A DNA stretch of 33,406 nucleotides, taken from assembly GCA_028702545.1 (NCBI GenBank), contig JAQVOQ010000002.1, positions 1 to 33,406 of the forward strand, read 5' to 3'. The position numbers were made by a program, and so were the translations under genes. Each line of letters begins with the position of its first letter. The stretch's first letter is position 1. The notes beneath the pieces were generated by a model. The model did not search any database and had not been told where the DNA came from. It saw only the letters and a program-made list of their open reading frames with translations. Positions 22,225 through 31,155 of this stretch are shown here, piece after piece. Source of the DNA: Clostridia bacterium. GTDB lineage: Bacteria > Bacillota > Clostridia > Christensenellales > UBA1242.

Positions 22225-22439
22225 TAGCGTATTAACTAACTTGATAAGAGAGTGTGCCCTTAGGCTGAGAGGCATTAAGCTATGGTTAATAAAGTGAATT
22301 TCGGCATAGGAGTTGGCGTGCGGTAAAAGCATGCTCGTAATTAAGATGCGTTAAATCTTGCTAATGAGGTGGGCGGTTTTACTCACGAATTAGGGTGGTA
22401 CCACGAAGTTTATTCGTCCCTTACATGGGGCGATTTTTT
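22225..22439 (+). ncRNA. T-box riboswitch, Phe-specific
   Basis: The leader reads uncharged tRNA-Phe and controls pheST. Stem I contains AGAGAG, GGCTGAGAGG and the specifier loop GTGAATTTCGG, where TTC (22300-22302) or the overlapping TTT both specify Phe. The T-box core AGGGTGGTACCACG is at 22392-22405. The terminator TCGTCCC/GGGGCGA (22414-22420, 22427-22433) is followed by T6. Its 5' arm lies just after the T-box core, as needed for the alternative antiterminator. Confidence 0.95.
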
Positions 22440-22458
22440 ATTTAAAAAGGAGATAAAA

Positions 22459-23505
22459 ATGCAGGCAAAAATTAAAGAGTTAAAGACTTTGTTTGAAAGT
22501 CATCTGCAAAAAGCAAAAACTTTAGCGGAAGTAGAAAATTTAAGGGTAGAATTTATTGGCAAAAAAGGGCATGTTACTTCACTTTTAGGCGAATTAAGAT
22601 TAGTGGCAAATGAGCAAAAAAGAGAAATGGGTAAAAAAATCAATGAACTTAAACAATTTGTTGAAGATGCACTTTTTGTTCAAAAACAATTTTTGGAACA
22701 AGAAACAATAGTAAAAGTTATTAGCAGTGCTAAAAAAATAGATATAACTATGCCGACGGGGCAAGTTTTTGGCTCAATTCACGCGGTGACTTCAGTTGCA
22801 AAAGAAGTTGAAGATGTTTTTGTAAGTATAGGCTTTATTGTTGAAGATGGACCAGAGGTTGTAACCGAGTATGAAAATTTTGAAGCAGTGAATGTACCTA
22901 AAGACCATCCAGCACGAGATATGCAGGATACTTTTTGGTTAGAAAACGGTCAAGTGCTAAAAACTCATACGAGCGCTAGCCAAAATCGCATACTAAAAAA
23001 ATATGCTGATAACTTAGCAAAGGGCGAAGATATTAGAGTAATTTTTCCGGGTCGCTGTTTTAGAAACGAAAATGTTGACGCGTCGCATGAAAACACATTT
23101 TTTCAACTTGAAGGAATGATGGTAGGAAAAGACATATCTGTTGCAAATCTAATTTATTTTATGAAGGGTATGCTTGAGGGCGTGTTTAAAAAAGATATCA
23201 ATGTAAGGCTAAGACCGGGCTTTTTTCCGTTTGTTGAGCCGGGTTTTGAGCTTGATGCTAGTTGCCCATTTTGCGAGGGCAAAGGTTGCAGTGTTTGTAA
23301 ACATAGTGGTTGGATAGAACTTTGTCCGTGTGGTATGATTCACCCAGAAGTTTTAAAGATGGGCGGAATAGATACAAATAATTATAGAGGCTTTGCTTTT
23401 GGGCTTGGATTAACGAGGTTAGTAATGTTGAAATATGGTTTAAAAGAAATTAGAATATTAAACAGTGGCAACTTAAAATTTTTAAAACAAACTGGCACGA
23501 AATAA
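22459..23505 (+). CDS. pheS: Phenylalanyl-tRNA synthetase alpha subunit
   Basis: The catalytic subunit of PheRS, an alpha2-beta2 class II enzyme that charges tRNA-Phe. 348 residues. The N-terminal coiled coil (about 1-85) binds tRNA. Motif 2 region: THTSASQNR and FPGRCFRNENVDASHE. A Cys-rich segment CPFCEGKGCSVCKHSGW matches the family's CPxCxGxGCxVCK element. Motif 3 is GFAFGLGLTRLVMLKYG. AAGGAG lies before ATG 22459; the frame is open upstream through the T-box, but that part is leader RNA. It is translated with pheT 10 bases downstream. Confidence 0.98.
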   Translation: MQAKIKELKTLFESHLQKAKTLAEVENLRVEFIGKKGHVTSLLGELRLVANEQKREMGKKINELKQFVEDALFVQKQFLEQETIVKVISSAKKIDITMPTGQVFGSIHAVTSVAKEVEDVFVSIGFIVEDGPEVVTEYENFEAVNVPKDHPARDMQDTFWLENGQVLKTHTSASQNRILKKYADNLAKGEDIRVIFPGRCFRNENVDASHENTFFQLEGMMVGKDISVANLIYFMKGMLEGVFKKDINVRLRPGFFPFVEPGFELDASCPFCEGKGCSVCKHSGWIELCPCGMIHPEVLKMGGIDTNNYRGFAFGLGLTRLVMLKYGLKEIRILNSGNLKFLKQTGTK

Positions 23506-23515
23506 GGAGAAAATA

Positions 23516-25894
23516 ATGAAAATAAGTATAAATTGGTTAAAAGATTTTGTAGACCTTAGCGGTATTACAAATCAAGAACTTATAAAACGCTTAACGCTAT
23601 CTACTGCCGAAATTGAAAAAGTAGTAGATTACGGCAAAAATACAAATAATGTGGTAGTTGCTAAAATTATAAAAAGAGAACCAGCACAAAACTCTAAAAA
23701 ACTTAGCGTGCTAAAAGTTGATGCAGGTGACAGAATTTATGATGTTATCTGCGGCGCTCCAAATTGCCGTGAGGGAATAAGGGTAGCTTTTGCTAAGTCT
23801 GGCGGAGAGGTTAATGGTTTTAAAATTGAAACTATCGAGATTGCAGGTTATAAAAGCGAGGGAATGTGCTGTTCGGAAAAAGAGTTAGGTATAAGCGAAA
23901 ATCACGATGGCATTATGGAAATTGAATGCTATGCCCCACTTGGAACGGATATAAAAAGTATATACGACATTGAGGATACAATTTTTGAAGTGGACAATAA
24001 GTCGCTTACTAATCGCCCTGATTTGTGGTGTCATTACGGCTTTGCACGAGAAGTTGCAACAATTTTTAATAGGCAATTAAAACCACTTGAAGTAGTTAAT
24101 TTAGAAGAATATGAAAAATTAGAAAAATTAAAACTAGCAATTGAAGATAGCGAAAAATGTTATCGTTACTCAGGCATAAAACTAGGTAATATTACAAAAA
24201 AAGTTTCGCCAATTAATATGAAAATTAGATTATTTTATGCGGGTATGCGAAGTCTTAACTTGCTTGCTGACTTAACAAACTATGTAATGTTAGAAGTAGG
24301 CCAACCAATGCACGCTTTTGATAGCAAAAAAGCAAAAAATATATCTGTTAAAACCTTTGACAAACCGATTAATTTTACAACGCTTGACGGAGAGGAAAGA
24401 AAGATAAACAAAAACACACTTATGATTTGTGAGGGCAATATTCCTATTGCAATTGCCGGTATAATGGGTGGTTTAATTAGTGAAGTTGAAGAGCATACGA
24501 CTAACATTTTATTAGAAAGCGCAAACTTTTTTGCAACGAGCATTAGAAAAAGCGCAAGCGCTCTTAGTTTAAGAACAGAAGCTAGTTTAAGGTACGAAAA
24601 AAGCTTAGACCCAGAACTTACTTATATTGCAACCGCAAGGTTTATTAAATTGCTAAAAATAATAGATGTTAGTATTGAGGTGCAGTCTAGTTTGGCCGAT
24701 GTTTATCCACATAAATATCCAAAACTTACTATCAATACGAGTGTAGGCTATATTGAGGATTACTGTGGAATAAAAATTGGTGAGGATAAAATTGTTAGCA
24801 TTTTGACCAGTCTTGGTTTTACTGTTTTAAATAAAAACGAAAATTTAACAGTTACAGTGCCTAGTTTTAGAGCGACAAAAGATGTGTCTATCTCCGCTGA
24901 CTTAGTTGAGGAAGTTGCGCGTATTTATGGCTATGATAATATATTGCCACGAGCAGTGGAGAGCAAAATTAAACCAGCAGAGCAACAAACTGAGCACTTG
25001 TTAGAGTATGAAGTTAAAAAATTGCTTGCTCAAAAATTTGCATTGTCGGAAGTTCACACATATTTGTGGAACGATGTTAAAGTCAATAAGCAACTTAACA
25101 TACAAACAAAAGGCTTTGTAAAAGTGCTTAATTCAACAGTTAAGGATAACGATGAGTTAAGGAGCGAACTGACTCCAAGTTTAATTAAAATTATTGACGA
25201 AAACAAAAACACAACTAGCGAAATGGGCATATTTGAAATAGGTAGAGTAATTACAGGACTTGATAAAAATAATTTAGCTATTGAAGAAAAACATTTGAGT
25301 GTAGTGCTTGCAAGCAAAACAAAATCCCAAGAAGAACTTTATTTTGAACTTAAAAAAATGTTAGAAGCTATATTTGCTACTTTTAAAAACAAGCGATTAG
25401 AATTAAAAATAAACAAAAAAGTTAACGTACCATACTTGCACCCCATTAATAGCGCTTATGTGATAGGTCGAAATGCATCTATTGGTCAATTGGGAGTAAT
25501 GCATCCATCAGTTGTTAGACAAATAGACAAGAAGTTTAATATAGCGGCTGCGGAAATTGATTTTAGTCAGTTTAGCAATATTAAACAGGAACAAATGCAA
25601 ATAAAAGAATTATCCAAATATCAAACAACAACGCTAGATTTTAACTTTTTAGCAGACAAAAATTCTTGTTATTTTAATTTAGAAATGCTATTTGCAAACT
25701 TTGAGTCTAAACTTGATTACACTTTTAAATTAAAAAATGTTTTTGAAGATGAAAGCGTAATATCTGGCAAAAAGAGTTATACATTTAGTTTTGAAATAGG
25801 CTCAAAAAATCATACATTAACGAGTATAGAAATTGAAGAGTTTTATAATGGATTAATAAACTATGCAAAAGCAAACGGCTTAGAATTAAGGTAA
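23516..25894 (+). CDS. pheT: Phenylalanyl-tRNA synthetase beta subunit
   Basis: The 792-residue beta subunit, of normal bacterial length. Domains in order: N-terminal segment MKISINWLKDFVDL; OB-fold tRNA-binding domain (about 40-150, with VICGAPNCREG); B3/B4 editing region (about 205-380, with SANFFATSIRKSASALSLR); B5 domain (about 400-475); catalytic-like core (with LVEEVARIYGYDNILP); and the C-terminal FDX-ACB anticodon-binding domain (about 695-792). AAGGAG precedes the ATG. It is cotranscribed with pheS under T-box control. Confidence 0.97.
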   Translation: MKISINWLKDFVDLSGITNQELIKRLTLSTAEIEKVVDYGKNTNNVVVAKIIKREPAQNSKKLSVLKVDAGDRIYDVICGAPNCREGIRVAFAKSGGEVNGFKIETIEIAGYKSEGMCCSEKELGISENHDGIMEIECYAPLGTDIKSIYDIEDTIFEVDNKSLTNRPDLWCHYGFAREVATIFNRQLKPLEVVNLEEYEKLEKLKLAIEDSEKCYRYSGIKLGNITKKVSPINMKIRLFYAGMRSLNLLADLTNYVMLEVGQPMHAFDSKKAKNISVKTFDKPINFTTLDGEERKINKNTLMICEGNIPIAIAGIMGGLISEVEEHTTNILLESANFFATSIRKSASALSLRTEASLRYEKSLDPELTYIATARFIKLLKIIDVSIEVQSSLADVYPHKYPKLTINTSVGYIEDYCGIKIGEDKIVSILTSLGFTVLNKNENLTVTVPSFRATKDVSISADLVEEVARIYGYDNILPRAVESKIKPAEQQTEHLLEYEVKKLLAQKFALSEVHTYLWNDVKVNKQLNIQTKGFVKVLNSTVKDNDELRSELTPSLIKIIDENKNTTSEMGIFEIGRVITGLDKNNLAIEEKHLSVVLASKTKSQEELYFELKKMLEAIFATFKNKRLELKINKKVNVPYLHPINSAYVIGRNASIGQLGVMHPSVVRQIDKKFNIAAAEIDFSQFSNIKQEQMQIKELSKYQTTTLDFNFLADKNSCYFNLEMLFANFESKLDYTFKLKNVFEDESVISGKKSYTFSFEIGSKNHTLTSIEIEEFYNGLINYAKANGLELR

Positions 25895-25898
25895 ATTT

Positions 25899-25930
25899 AA
25901 AAAAATCACATAATTTAATGTGATTTTTTT
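25899..25930 (+). terminator. Terminator of pheST
   Basis: 13-bp stem AAAAAAATCACAT with its complement (25899-25911, 25918-25930), 6-base loop, T run. Confidence 0.9.
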
Positions 25931-25970
25931 TAAATTTATTAATAATTTGATAACAAATTTATTTGTTTTA

Positions 25971-25979
25971 TGCTAAAAT
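25971..25979 (+). promoter_or_regulatory. Extended -10 promoter
   Basis: TGC-TAAAAT, 33 bases before ATG 26013; the -35 region is poor. Confidence 0.45.
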
Positions 25980-26012
25980 TTTTATATAAGTTATTTTTAA
26001 GGGAGAATTTTT

Positions 26013-26795
26013 ATGGACGCTATTTTATTAATAATTAAAGACTATGGACCAGCTGCAGCTGCACTTTTGTCAATAATTGCAGTAATAGTTGTTTTTGTAG
26101 TAAACAGTAAAGTACAAAGAACACTAAGGCAAATTATAAAATTAAAAGATGATACAAGAAATGAAAAAAGTAAAGTTATAGTGGAGGCTTTTAATATAAT
26201 CAACAAATTAGAGCAAACGAACTTTCTTGATTATAAGTTAGTTGCTGTTGAACTTGACGTAGTTTATAATAGGCTATATTCAACCGTTGCAGATGCCAAA
26301 CTTATTCAAGCATATGATAACGTTATTAAAACTTTTATTATAGGCAATAAGGCAAGTTTATCAGAGTTTGAAGTTTTGGCAAGAAAAGAGCTTGGTTTAA
26401 GTGTTGTAAATAACAAAACTAAACAAAATTACTTGTTAATGATAAACGACAGCGAAAGCAAAGAGCGTGCAAGAATAGAATTAGAAGAACAAAGGCAAAG
26501 AGAATTGCAAGAGATAGAACAACAAAAACTTGCCCTAAAAGAACAAAAAGAACAAGAGCGTTTATTAAAATTACAAGAAAAAGAAGAAGAAAAACATAGA
26601 AAAGAAGAAGAAAAATTAAGATTAAAACAAGAAAAAAAAGAGATAAAACAAGAAACACAACAATTGGTTGAAGAACCTATAGTTGAAGAGCAGATAGTTG
26701 AAGAGCCAAAGATAGAAAAAGAACAAAAACAAAAAGTGATAACAAAAGACATTGAACAAATAAAAGGGCCAAAAGTAATAAAGAATAAAAAGTAA
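26013..26795 (+). CDS. Membrane protein with Glu/Lys/Gln-rich coiled coil
   Basis: A 260-residue protein. One N-terminal membrane helix (about 11-31, rich in Ala, Ile and Val). A compact helical region follows (about 35-140). Residues about 145-260 are highly charged coiled coil dominated by Glu, Lys and Gln (EEQRQRELQEIEQQKLALKE), ending in Val/Pro/Glu repeats (VEEPIVEE, VEEPKIE). Charge pattern and topology suggest the long part is cytosolic. No family recognised. AAGGGAGAATTTTT precedes the ATG. Single-gene unit between pheST and an oxidoreductase. Confidence 0.7.
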   Translation: MDAILLIIKDYGPAAAALLSIIAVIVVFVVNSKVQRTLRQIIKLKDDTRNEKSKVIVEAFNIINKLEQTNFLDYKLVAVELDVVYNRLYSTVADAKLIQAYDNVIKTFIIGNKASLSEFEVLARKELGLSVVNNKTKQNYLLMINDSESKERARIELEEQRQRELQEIEQQKLALKEQKEQERLLKLQEKEEEKHRKEEEKLRLKQEKKEIKQETQQLVEEPIVEEQIVEEPKIEKEQKQKVITKDIEQIKGPKVIKNKK

Positions 26796-26837
26796 TCAAA
26801 GAAGTTAAACGAGAAAAACCAGCGGATGAAAATTGAT

Positions 26838-26866
26838 AAAAAAACACTTTTTTAAAAGTGTTTTTT
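26838..26866. terminator. Bidirectional terminator
   Basis: AAAAAACACTT/AAGTGTTTTTT stem with a short T/A loop, between convergent genes. Confidence 0.82.
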
Positions 26867-26878
26867 ATAAACTAGTTA

Positions 26879-27901
26879 TTATTTTAATTTTTTAATTTGT
26901 GTTTGACATGCGACCAAGGTTTTTTTAATTGCTTCTTTTAAGTCATCGGGATTATATTTTAAGTTTGTCATACACTCAGCTGTATCAATAAAGGCGTCGC
27001 GTTTTTGAAATTCTAAATATTCTACTAAGTCTAAACCGCTTTCTCTGCCTTCTCTTGCATACCTATTCGTTTTTTTTATCATTTCTCTTCTTGTTGCAAA
27101 ATTAGAGTAAGGTGTTAAAACTTTGTGTTCTTGGTTTTGTAATCTTAACAAATAACTCAAAAAATCTTTCCATTTTAAGTTAATGCTTGCAACGGGATAA
27201 GCCTTGCCACCAGTTCCATAAAGTATAGCACCCTCAATAGCCTCTGCAACTTCTTTTTCGGTAGCCATCGCTGTTCCACCAACAGGATAGTAGATATGCT
27301 TATTACTATTTAATTGATCAATTACGATTGATAAAAGCGGAGTTTGTTTTGGTACAGTGCCAAATACATATGGAAGCTCTAAAATTATAACTTCCATAAC
27401 GCTAGAATTAAAAGTAAAAGCAAGTTCCATTTGCTCAACACGACTTCTAATATAGGGATGAGTTTCTTTTAGTTTAAGTTCTGGCCAAATGCGGTTGAAA
27501 TAAGTAAAATAAGAGCCTAAAATAATAACTTTTTTAATTTTTGCAAGCCTTGCAAGCCTTAAAAGATTCATAGCGTAAGTTACATTGTATTGCCTAAAAA
27601 AATTTATTGCAGGCGCTTTTGGAGTGTATCTTTCATCGGCACCAAGGGCAATAATCATATAATCTTTTTCTTTCATAATTCTAAGCATTTCAGTATCGGT
27701 TATATTATTTACATCTTTTAAAATATATTCTACTTTACCGTCAAATAAGTCTTTTGGTTGACTTGATGGCAAACTAATGCTTGTAACCTTATAACCCTTT
27801 TCAACTAATGTACGGGTGGTGCTTTTTCCAAGCATGCCCGTTCCGCCTACTATAAATACTTTTTTTGTTTGATATCCGTTTTTTAATAATTCCTGTGTCA
27901 T
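26879..27901 (-). CDS. NAD(P)-dependent epimerase/dehydratase-type (extended SDR) protein
   Basis: A 340-residue Rossmann-fold protein. The cofactor motif VFIVGGTGMLGKS (15-27) has the G-x2-G-x2-G of extended or atypical SDRs. KVIILGSYFTY at about 124-134 carries the catalytic-type Ser130. The usual Y-x3-K reads YIRSR (Tyr150-Arg154), so Arg replaces Lys. Later segments (ELPYVFG, and DFLSYLLRL) follow the epimerase pattern. The start at 27901 follows GAGGATTTAT; a TTG four codons earlier overlaps the ribosome binding site. Substrate unknown; with Arg at the catalytic Lys it may be a non-catalytic or atypical member. Confidence 0.8.
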   Translation of the reverse strand: MTQELLKNGYQTKKVFIVGGTGMLGKSTTRTLVEKGYKVTSISLPSSQPKDLFDGKVEYILKDVNNITDTEMLRIMKEKDYMIIALGADERYTPKAPAINFFRQYNVTYAMNLLRLARLAKIKKVIILGSYFTYFNRIWPELKLKETHPYIRSRVEQMELAFTFNSSVMEVIILELPYVFGTVPKQTPLLSIVIDQLNSNKHIYYPVGGTAMATEKEVAEAIEGAILYGTGGKAYPVASINLKWKDFLSYLLRLQNQEHKVLTPYSNFATRREMIKKTNRYAREGRESGLDLVEYLEFQKRDAFIDTAECMTNLKYNPDDLKEAIKKTLVACQTQIKKLK

Positions 27902-27934
27902 ATAAATCCTCAAATTAACTTTTTGTTAATTTCT

Positions 27935-27965
27935 TTAAAAAAGAGTTTTAGTATTAAAACTCTTT
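27935..27965 (-). terminator. Terminator of the 85-residue gene
   Basis: 11-bp perfect stem (27940-27950, 27955-27965) with a 4-base loop and minus-strand T6. It lies between the small gene and the oxidoreductase gene. Confidence 0.87.
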
Positions 27966-27982
27966 AGTAATTAATTTCAATG

Positions 27983-28240
27983 TTAACGCTCGTCTTCTTC
28001 TGAAATATTATATATTTTTTTATATTTTCCAGTCATAGATGATTGTTCGTTTTTAGAAATTGTTTTAACTGCTTTAGTGGCTTTTTCTTTTTCTATCATT
28101 TTATCACGCATATAACTTAAAGATGCTTCTTTTTCATCTTCTGAGCCATAACCATTGCTCATGGTAATTGGTTGGCCTGCATCGTTGCATTTATATCCGT
28201 TTATATATTTAACGCCGTTTACTATTTCAAATTTACTCAT
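27983..28240 (-). CDS. Hypothetical protein, 85 aa
   Basis: I do not recognise this small soluble protein. It begins MSKFEIVNGVKYINGYKC, followed by a Gly/Ser/Asn-rich stretch and a Lys/Glu-rich tail (KATKAVKTISKNEQ). ATG 28240 has AAGGAG at good spacing; the frame is open upstream without a signal. It has its own promoter (28263-28291) and terminator, so it is very likely expressed. Confidence 0.75.
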   Translation of the reverse strand: MSKFEIVNGVKYINGYKCNDAGQPITMSNGYGSEDEKEASLSYMRDKMIEKEKATKAVKTISKNEQSSMTGKYKKIYNISEEDER

Positions 28241-28262
28241 ATTAAACTCCTTATACAATTTA

Positions 28263-28291
28263 ATTTTATCATAATAATAATAATATTTCAA
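28263..28291 (-). promoter_or_regulatory. Promoter of the 85-residue gene
   Basis: Minus-strand TTGAAA (28286-28291), 17 bases, then TAAAAT (28263-28268). Confidence 0.8.
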
Positions 28292-28331
28292 TACTTTTTA
28301 AATTTTTGTTTGATTCAAAAAGTATAAGATG

Positions 28332-28340
28332 TGTTATAAT
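28332..28340 (+). promoter_or_regulatory. Extended -10 promoter of the RNA methyltransferase pair
   Basis: TG-T-TATAAT, 23 bases before GTG 28364; a TTGATT 19 bases before the -10 is a possible -35. Confidence 0.6.
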
Positions 28341-28363
28341 TTGACTTAAGAGGAAAATTAATA

Positions 28364-29761
28364 GTGAATAACATAAAAAACACAACACAAAACTTGATTA
28401 TAAATAATTTAGGCATTAACGGAGAAGGCATTGCAAAGTTAGATGGCATAACTATTTTTTTGCCTTTTGCATTGCCAAATGAAGAAGTAGAAGTAAAAAT
28501 AATAAAAGAAGATAAACATTTTTTAAAAGGCGAGTTAAAAAGCATTATTACTCAGTCAAAATTTAGGGTAACCGCTCCTTGTCCAGTTTTTGAAAAATGC
28601 GGTGGTTGCCAATTACAACACTTAAAATATGACGAGCAGTTGAATTTTAAAACTAATTTAGTCAAGGAAACTTTTAAAAAGGTAGGCAACATTGAATTTA
28701 CGCCGAATAATTGCACGCCAAGTGACAACGAATATAATTATCGCAACAAAATTAGTTTGCCTATAAGAAGTGTTGAAGGAGAGTTAAAAATAGGCTTTTT
28801 TGCAAATAACTCACACCGAATAGTTGAGATTGAGAGCTGTCCTTTACAGCAAAATCTTACTAATAAAATTATTAAAGTATTTAAAGATTTTATGATAAAA
28901 CATAATATTCCCGCTTATGATGAGGAAAATAGAAAAGGTTTAGTAAAGCATTTAGTTGCGCGTGAATTTAAGGACGCGCTTTTAGTTGCCGTTGTAATAA
29001 ACGGAAAAGAAATGAAAGAGGCAAATAAACTCTACGAAGTGTTAAAACAAAATTTTAATAAGGTTACACTATATTTAAACCATAACGACAAAAGCAACAA
29101 TGTTATTTTAGGAGCTCGTAGTACGCTTGTTGGTGGGGATAAGTTTTTAGTTGAAGAGTTACAGGGATTGAGTGTTAAAACGGGCGTAGTGAGCTTTATG
29201 CAGGTCAATGATGGTGTTAGGGACAGTATTTATGGAGACGCATTAAAAAGTATAAAAAGTTTTAACCCACAAATAGTAATTGATGCTTACAGCGGGGCTG
29301 GTTTGCTTACTGCAATAATTGCAAAAAATGTAAGTGCAAAAGTGTACGGACTAGAAATAATTAGCGAAGCCGTGGATGCTAGCAATAAAATGTTAAAAGA
29401 AAATAATTTAGAAGCAAAAGTACAAAATATTTTAGGCGATTGCTCGTTAACTTTGCCAAAATTAATGAGTGATATTAAAAATAAAACAACGCTTGTTTTA
29501 GACCCACCACGAAAAGGGCTTGATAAAGCGATAATAAACGCAATACTAGTTAGTAGACCCGAGCAAATAATTTATATTGCTTGTGGACTTACAAGTCTAG
29601 CAAGAGATGCGGCATATTTAACAAATACAAAAGATATTTTGACCGATAAAACTGTTGAAATAGTAGAGCCAATTTATGAAATTGTTAGTGTAACTCCATA
29701 TGATATGTTCCCACAAACTAAGCATGTAGAAACGCTAGTTGAATTAAGACTAAAAAAATAA
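28364..29761 (+). CDS. RlmD/TrmA-family RNA m5U methyltransferase, copy 1
   Basis: A 465-residue SAM-dependent enzyme that methylates C5 of a uridine in 23S rRNA or tRNA. The N-terminal TRAM domain (about 10-65) is followed by an Fe-S cluster motif (Cys73, Cys79, Cys82 in CGGC, and Cys159). The SAM site is VIDAYSGAGLL (about 305-315); LDPPRKGLD is at 379-387. The catalytic Cys407 lies in YIACGLTSLARD, where the family normally has SCNPxTLARD, so Asn and Pro beside the nucleophile are replaced by Gly and Leu. The C-terminal general-base Glu is in HVETLVEL. It starts at GTG 28364, nine bases after AGAGGA. Cotranscribed with copy 2, 23 bases downstream. Confidence 0.92.
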   Translation: MNNIKNTTQNLIINNLGINGEGIAKLDGITIFLPFALPNEEVEVKIIKEDKHFLKGELKSIITQSKFRVTAPCPVFEKCGGCQLQHLKYDEQLNFKTNLVKETFKKVGNIEFTPNNCTPSDNEYNYRNKISLPIRSVEGELKIGFFANNSHRIVEIESCPLQQNLTNKIIKVFKDFMIKHNIPAYDEENRKGLVKHLVAREFKDALLVAVVINGKEMKEANKLYEVLKQNFNKVTLYLNHNDKSNNVILGARSTLVGGDKFLVEELQGLSVKTGVVSFMQVNDGVRDSIYGDALKSIKSFNPQIVIDAYSGAGLLTAIIAKNVSAKVYGLEIISEAVDASNKMLKENNLEAKVQNILGDCSLTLPKLMSDIKNKTTLVLDPPRKGLDKAIINAILVSRPEQIIYIACGLTSLARDAAYLTNTKDILTDKTVEIVEPIYEIVSVTPYDMFPQTKHVETLVELRLKK

Positions 29762-29784
29762 ATGAAAAAGGTGACAAAAACAAA

Positions 29785-31119
29785 ATGAAAGTTAAGGATA
29801 TTGTTGAGTTTGACATCAGCTATTTAAATGAAGATGGAAGAGGTGTAGGGCACCTTGGCTCTCAAAAATTAGTTATACCAGATGTTATTGAAGGTGAAAG
29901 GGTCAGTGCCGTTATTACTTCGTTTTATGACGGAGTGACTTTTGCAAAACTTTTAAAAGTAATTAAGCCAAGCGAGTTTAGAGTTAAGCCTAAATGCCCA
30001 TATAACGACATCTGTGGAGGTTGCAATTTTCAACATATTGATTACCAAAAACAATTATATATAAAGCATGATTTGGTTAAATATGCCTTGTCAGATTTTA
30101 ATGTAAAAATTGACGACACAGTAGGCGTGTATTATCCTTTTAAATATCGCAACAAACTTCATTTTGTAATAGGTCAAAAGGATAAAAAACCGCTAATAGG
30201 TTTTTTTAAGGGTGGAACTAAGCAAATAGTTGATATTCCAAAATGCATTTTGCACGACGATTGGGCAGAGAAGTTATATAATATTGTTGCAGAATATATT
30301 AAAGTTTCAAAAATCAGTATTTATGATATAGATAGTCAAGAAGGTGCACTGCGCTATGTTACAGCAAGGCACATTGATAACAACATTATTGTAACAATGG
30401 TTATTACTAACAACTTTTTGCCAAAGTCCGAGTGGCTGTATAAAACTTTAAAAGAAGAGTTTAAAAAAGTATCTCTATATTTAAACATAAATAATCGCAT
30501 GGATAGCAAGGTTTATTCTGAAGACTTTATAAAACTTAATGGCGACTGGAATTTACAGGCTAAAATTATGGGTGTAGACATTGAGGTATCACCATCTTCA
30601 TTTTTACAAGTTAATTTACCTATTATGAACAAAATTTATAAAAGAATTATTGATTATACAGATGCAAAAGAAGGCAGTTACATAATAGACCTGTTTAGCG
30701 GTATTGGAATAACTTCGCTATTTTTTGCAAAAGCTGGTGCAAAAGTTACTTCAATAGAACTTGAAAAAAACTCGGTTAATGAAGCGAGAAGGCTTATTAA
30801 AGCAAATAATTTAAGCGATAAAGTTAATGCTTTACAAGGCGACTGTAATCAAATGCTAAAAATTGTTATTGACGAGTTGCCAAAAAACGCGCCAAAAACA
30901 ATATTTGTTGACCCTCCGCGAAAAGGGCTAGAAGGTACTGCTTCAACCCTTGCAAACTCAGGAGCACAAAGAATAATTTATTTGTCTTGTAATCCATTAA
31001 GCTTAGCTACGGATTTAAAAATTTTAATAAAACATTATAAAATAATGAGCATAACCCCATTTGATATGTTCCCACAAACTAAACATGTAGAAACATTAGT
31101 AGAGTTAGAGTTAAAGTAA
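29785..31119 (+). CDS. RlmD/TrmA-family RNA m5U methyltransferase, copy 2
   Basis: A 444-residue paralogue of the preceding gene with the same domain order: TRAM domain (about 1-60), Fe-S ligands Cys71, Cys77, Cys80 and Cys154, SAM site IIDLFSGIGITS (about 300-311), VDPPRKGLE and catalytic Cys402 in YLSCNPLSLATD, which is canonical. The last 16 residues (FDMFPQTKHVETLVEL) are almost identical in both copies. Bacillota often carry two such enzymes with different uridine targets (for example U747 and U1939 of 23S rRNA); which copy does which cannot be read here. AAAGGTG precedes the ATG. Confidence 0.93.
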   Translation: MKVKDIVEFDISYLNEDGRGVGHLGSQKLVIPDVIEGERVSAVITSFYDGVTFAKLLKVIKPSEFRVKPKCPYNDICGGCNFQHIDYQKQLYIKHDLVKYALSDFNVKIDDTVGVYYPFKYRNKLHFVIGQKDKKPLIGFFKGGTKQIVDIPKCILHDDWAEKLYNIVAEYIKVSKISIYDIDSQEGALRYVTARHIDNNIIVTMVITNNFLPKSEWLYKTLKEEFKKVSLYLNINNRMDSKVYSEDFIKLNGDWNLQAKIMGVDIEVSPSSFLQVNLPIMNKIYKRIIDYTDAKEGSYIIDLFSGIGITSLFFAKAGAKVTSIELEKNSVNEARRLIKANNLSDKVNALQGDCNQMLKIVIDELPKNAPKTIFVDPPRKGLEGTASTLANSGAQRIIYLSCNPLSLATDLKILIKHYKIMSITPFDMFPQTKHVETLVELELK

Positions 31120-31129
31120 CAAACCAAAG

Positions 31130-31155
31130 AAAAACCCTTGATTAAGGGTTTTTTT
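31130..31155. terminator. Bidirectional terminator
   Basis: AAAAACCCTT/AAGGGTTTTT stem with a GATT loop and T7. It sits between the methyltransferase pair and a convergent small gene, whose stop codon it touches. Confidence 0.9.

Noticed and set aside
26419..26752. Frames of 79 and 107 codons on the minus strand
   Set aside because: Antisense shadows of the Glu/Lys-rich coiled-coil gene; Phe/Ser/Cys/Leu composition mirrors its codons.
28269..28285. ATA/TAA trinucleotide run as a microsatellite or repeat element
   Set aside because: Only five units, and it coincides with the 17-base spacer of a good promoter.
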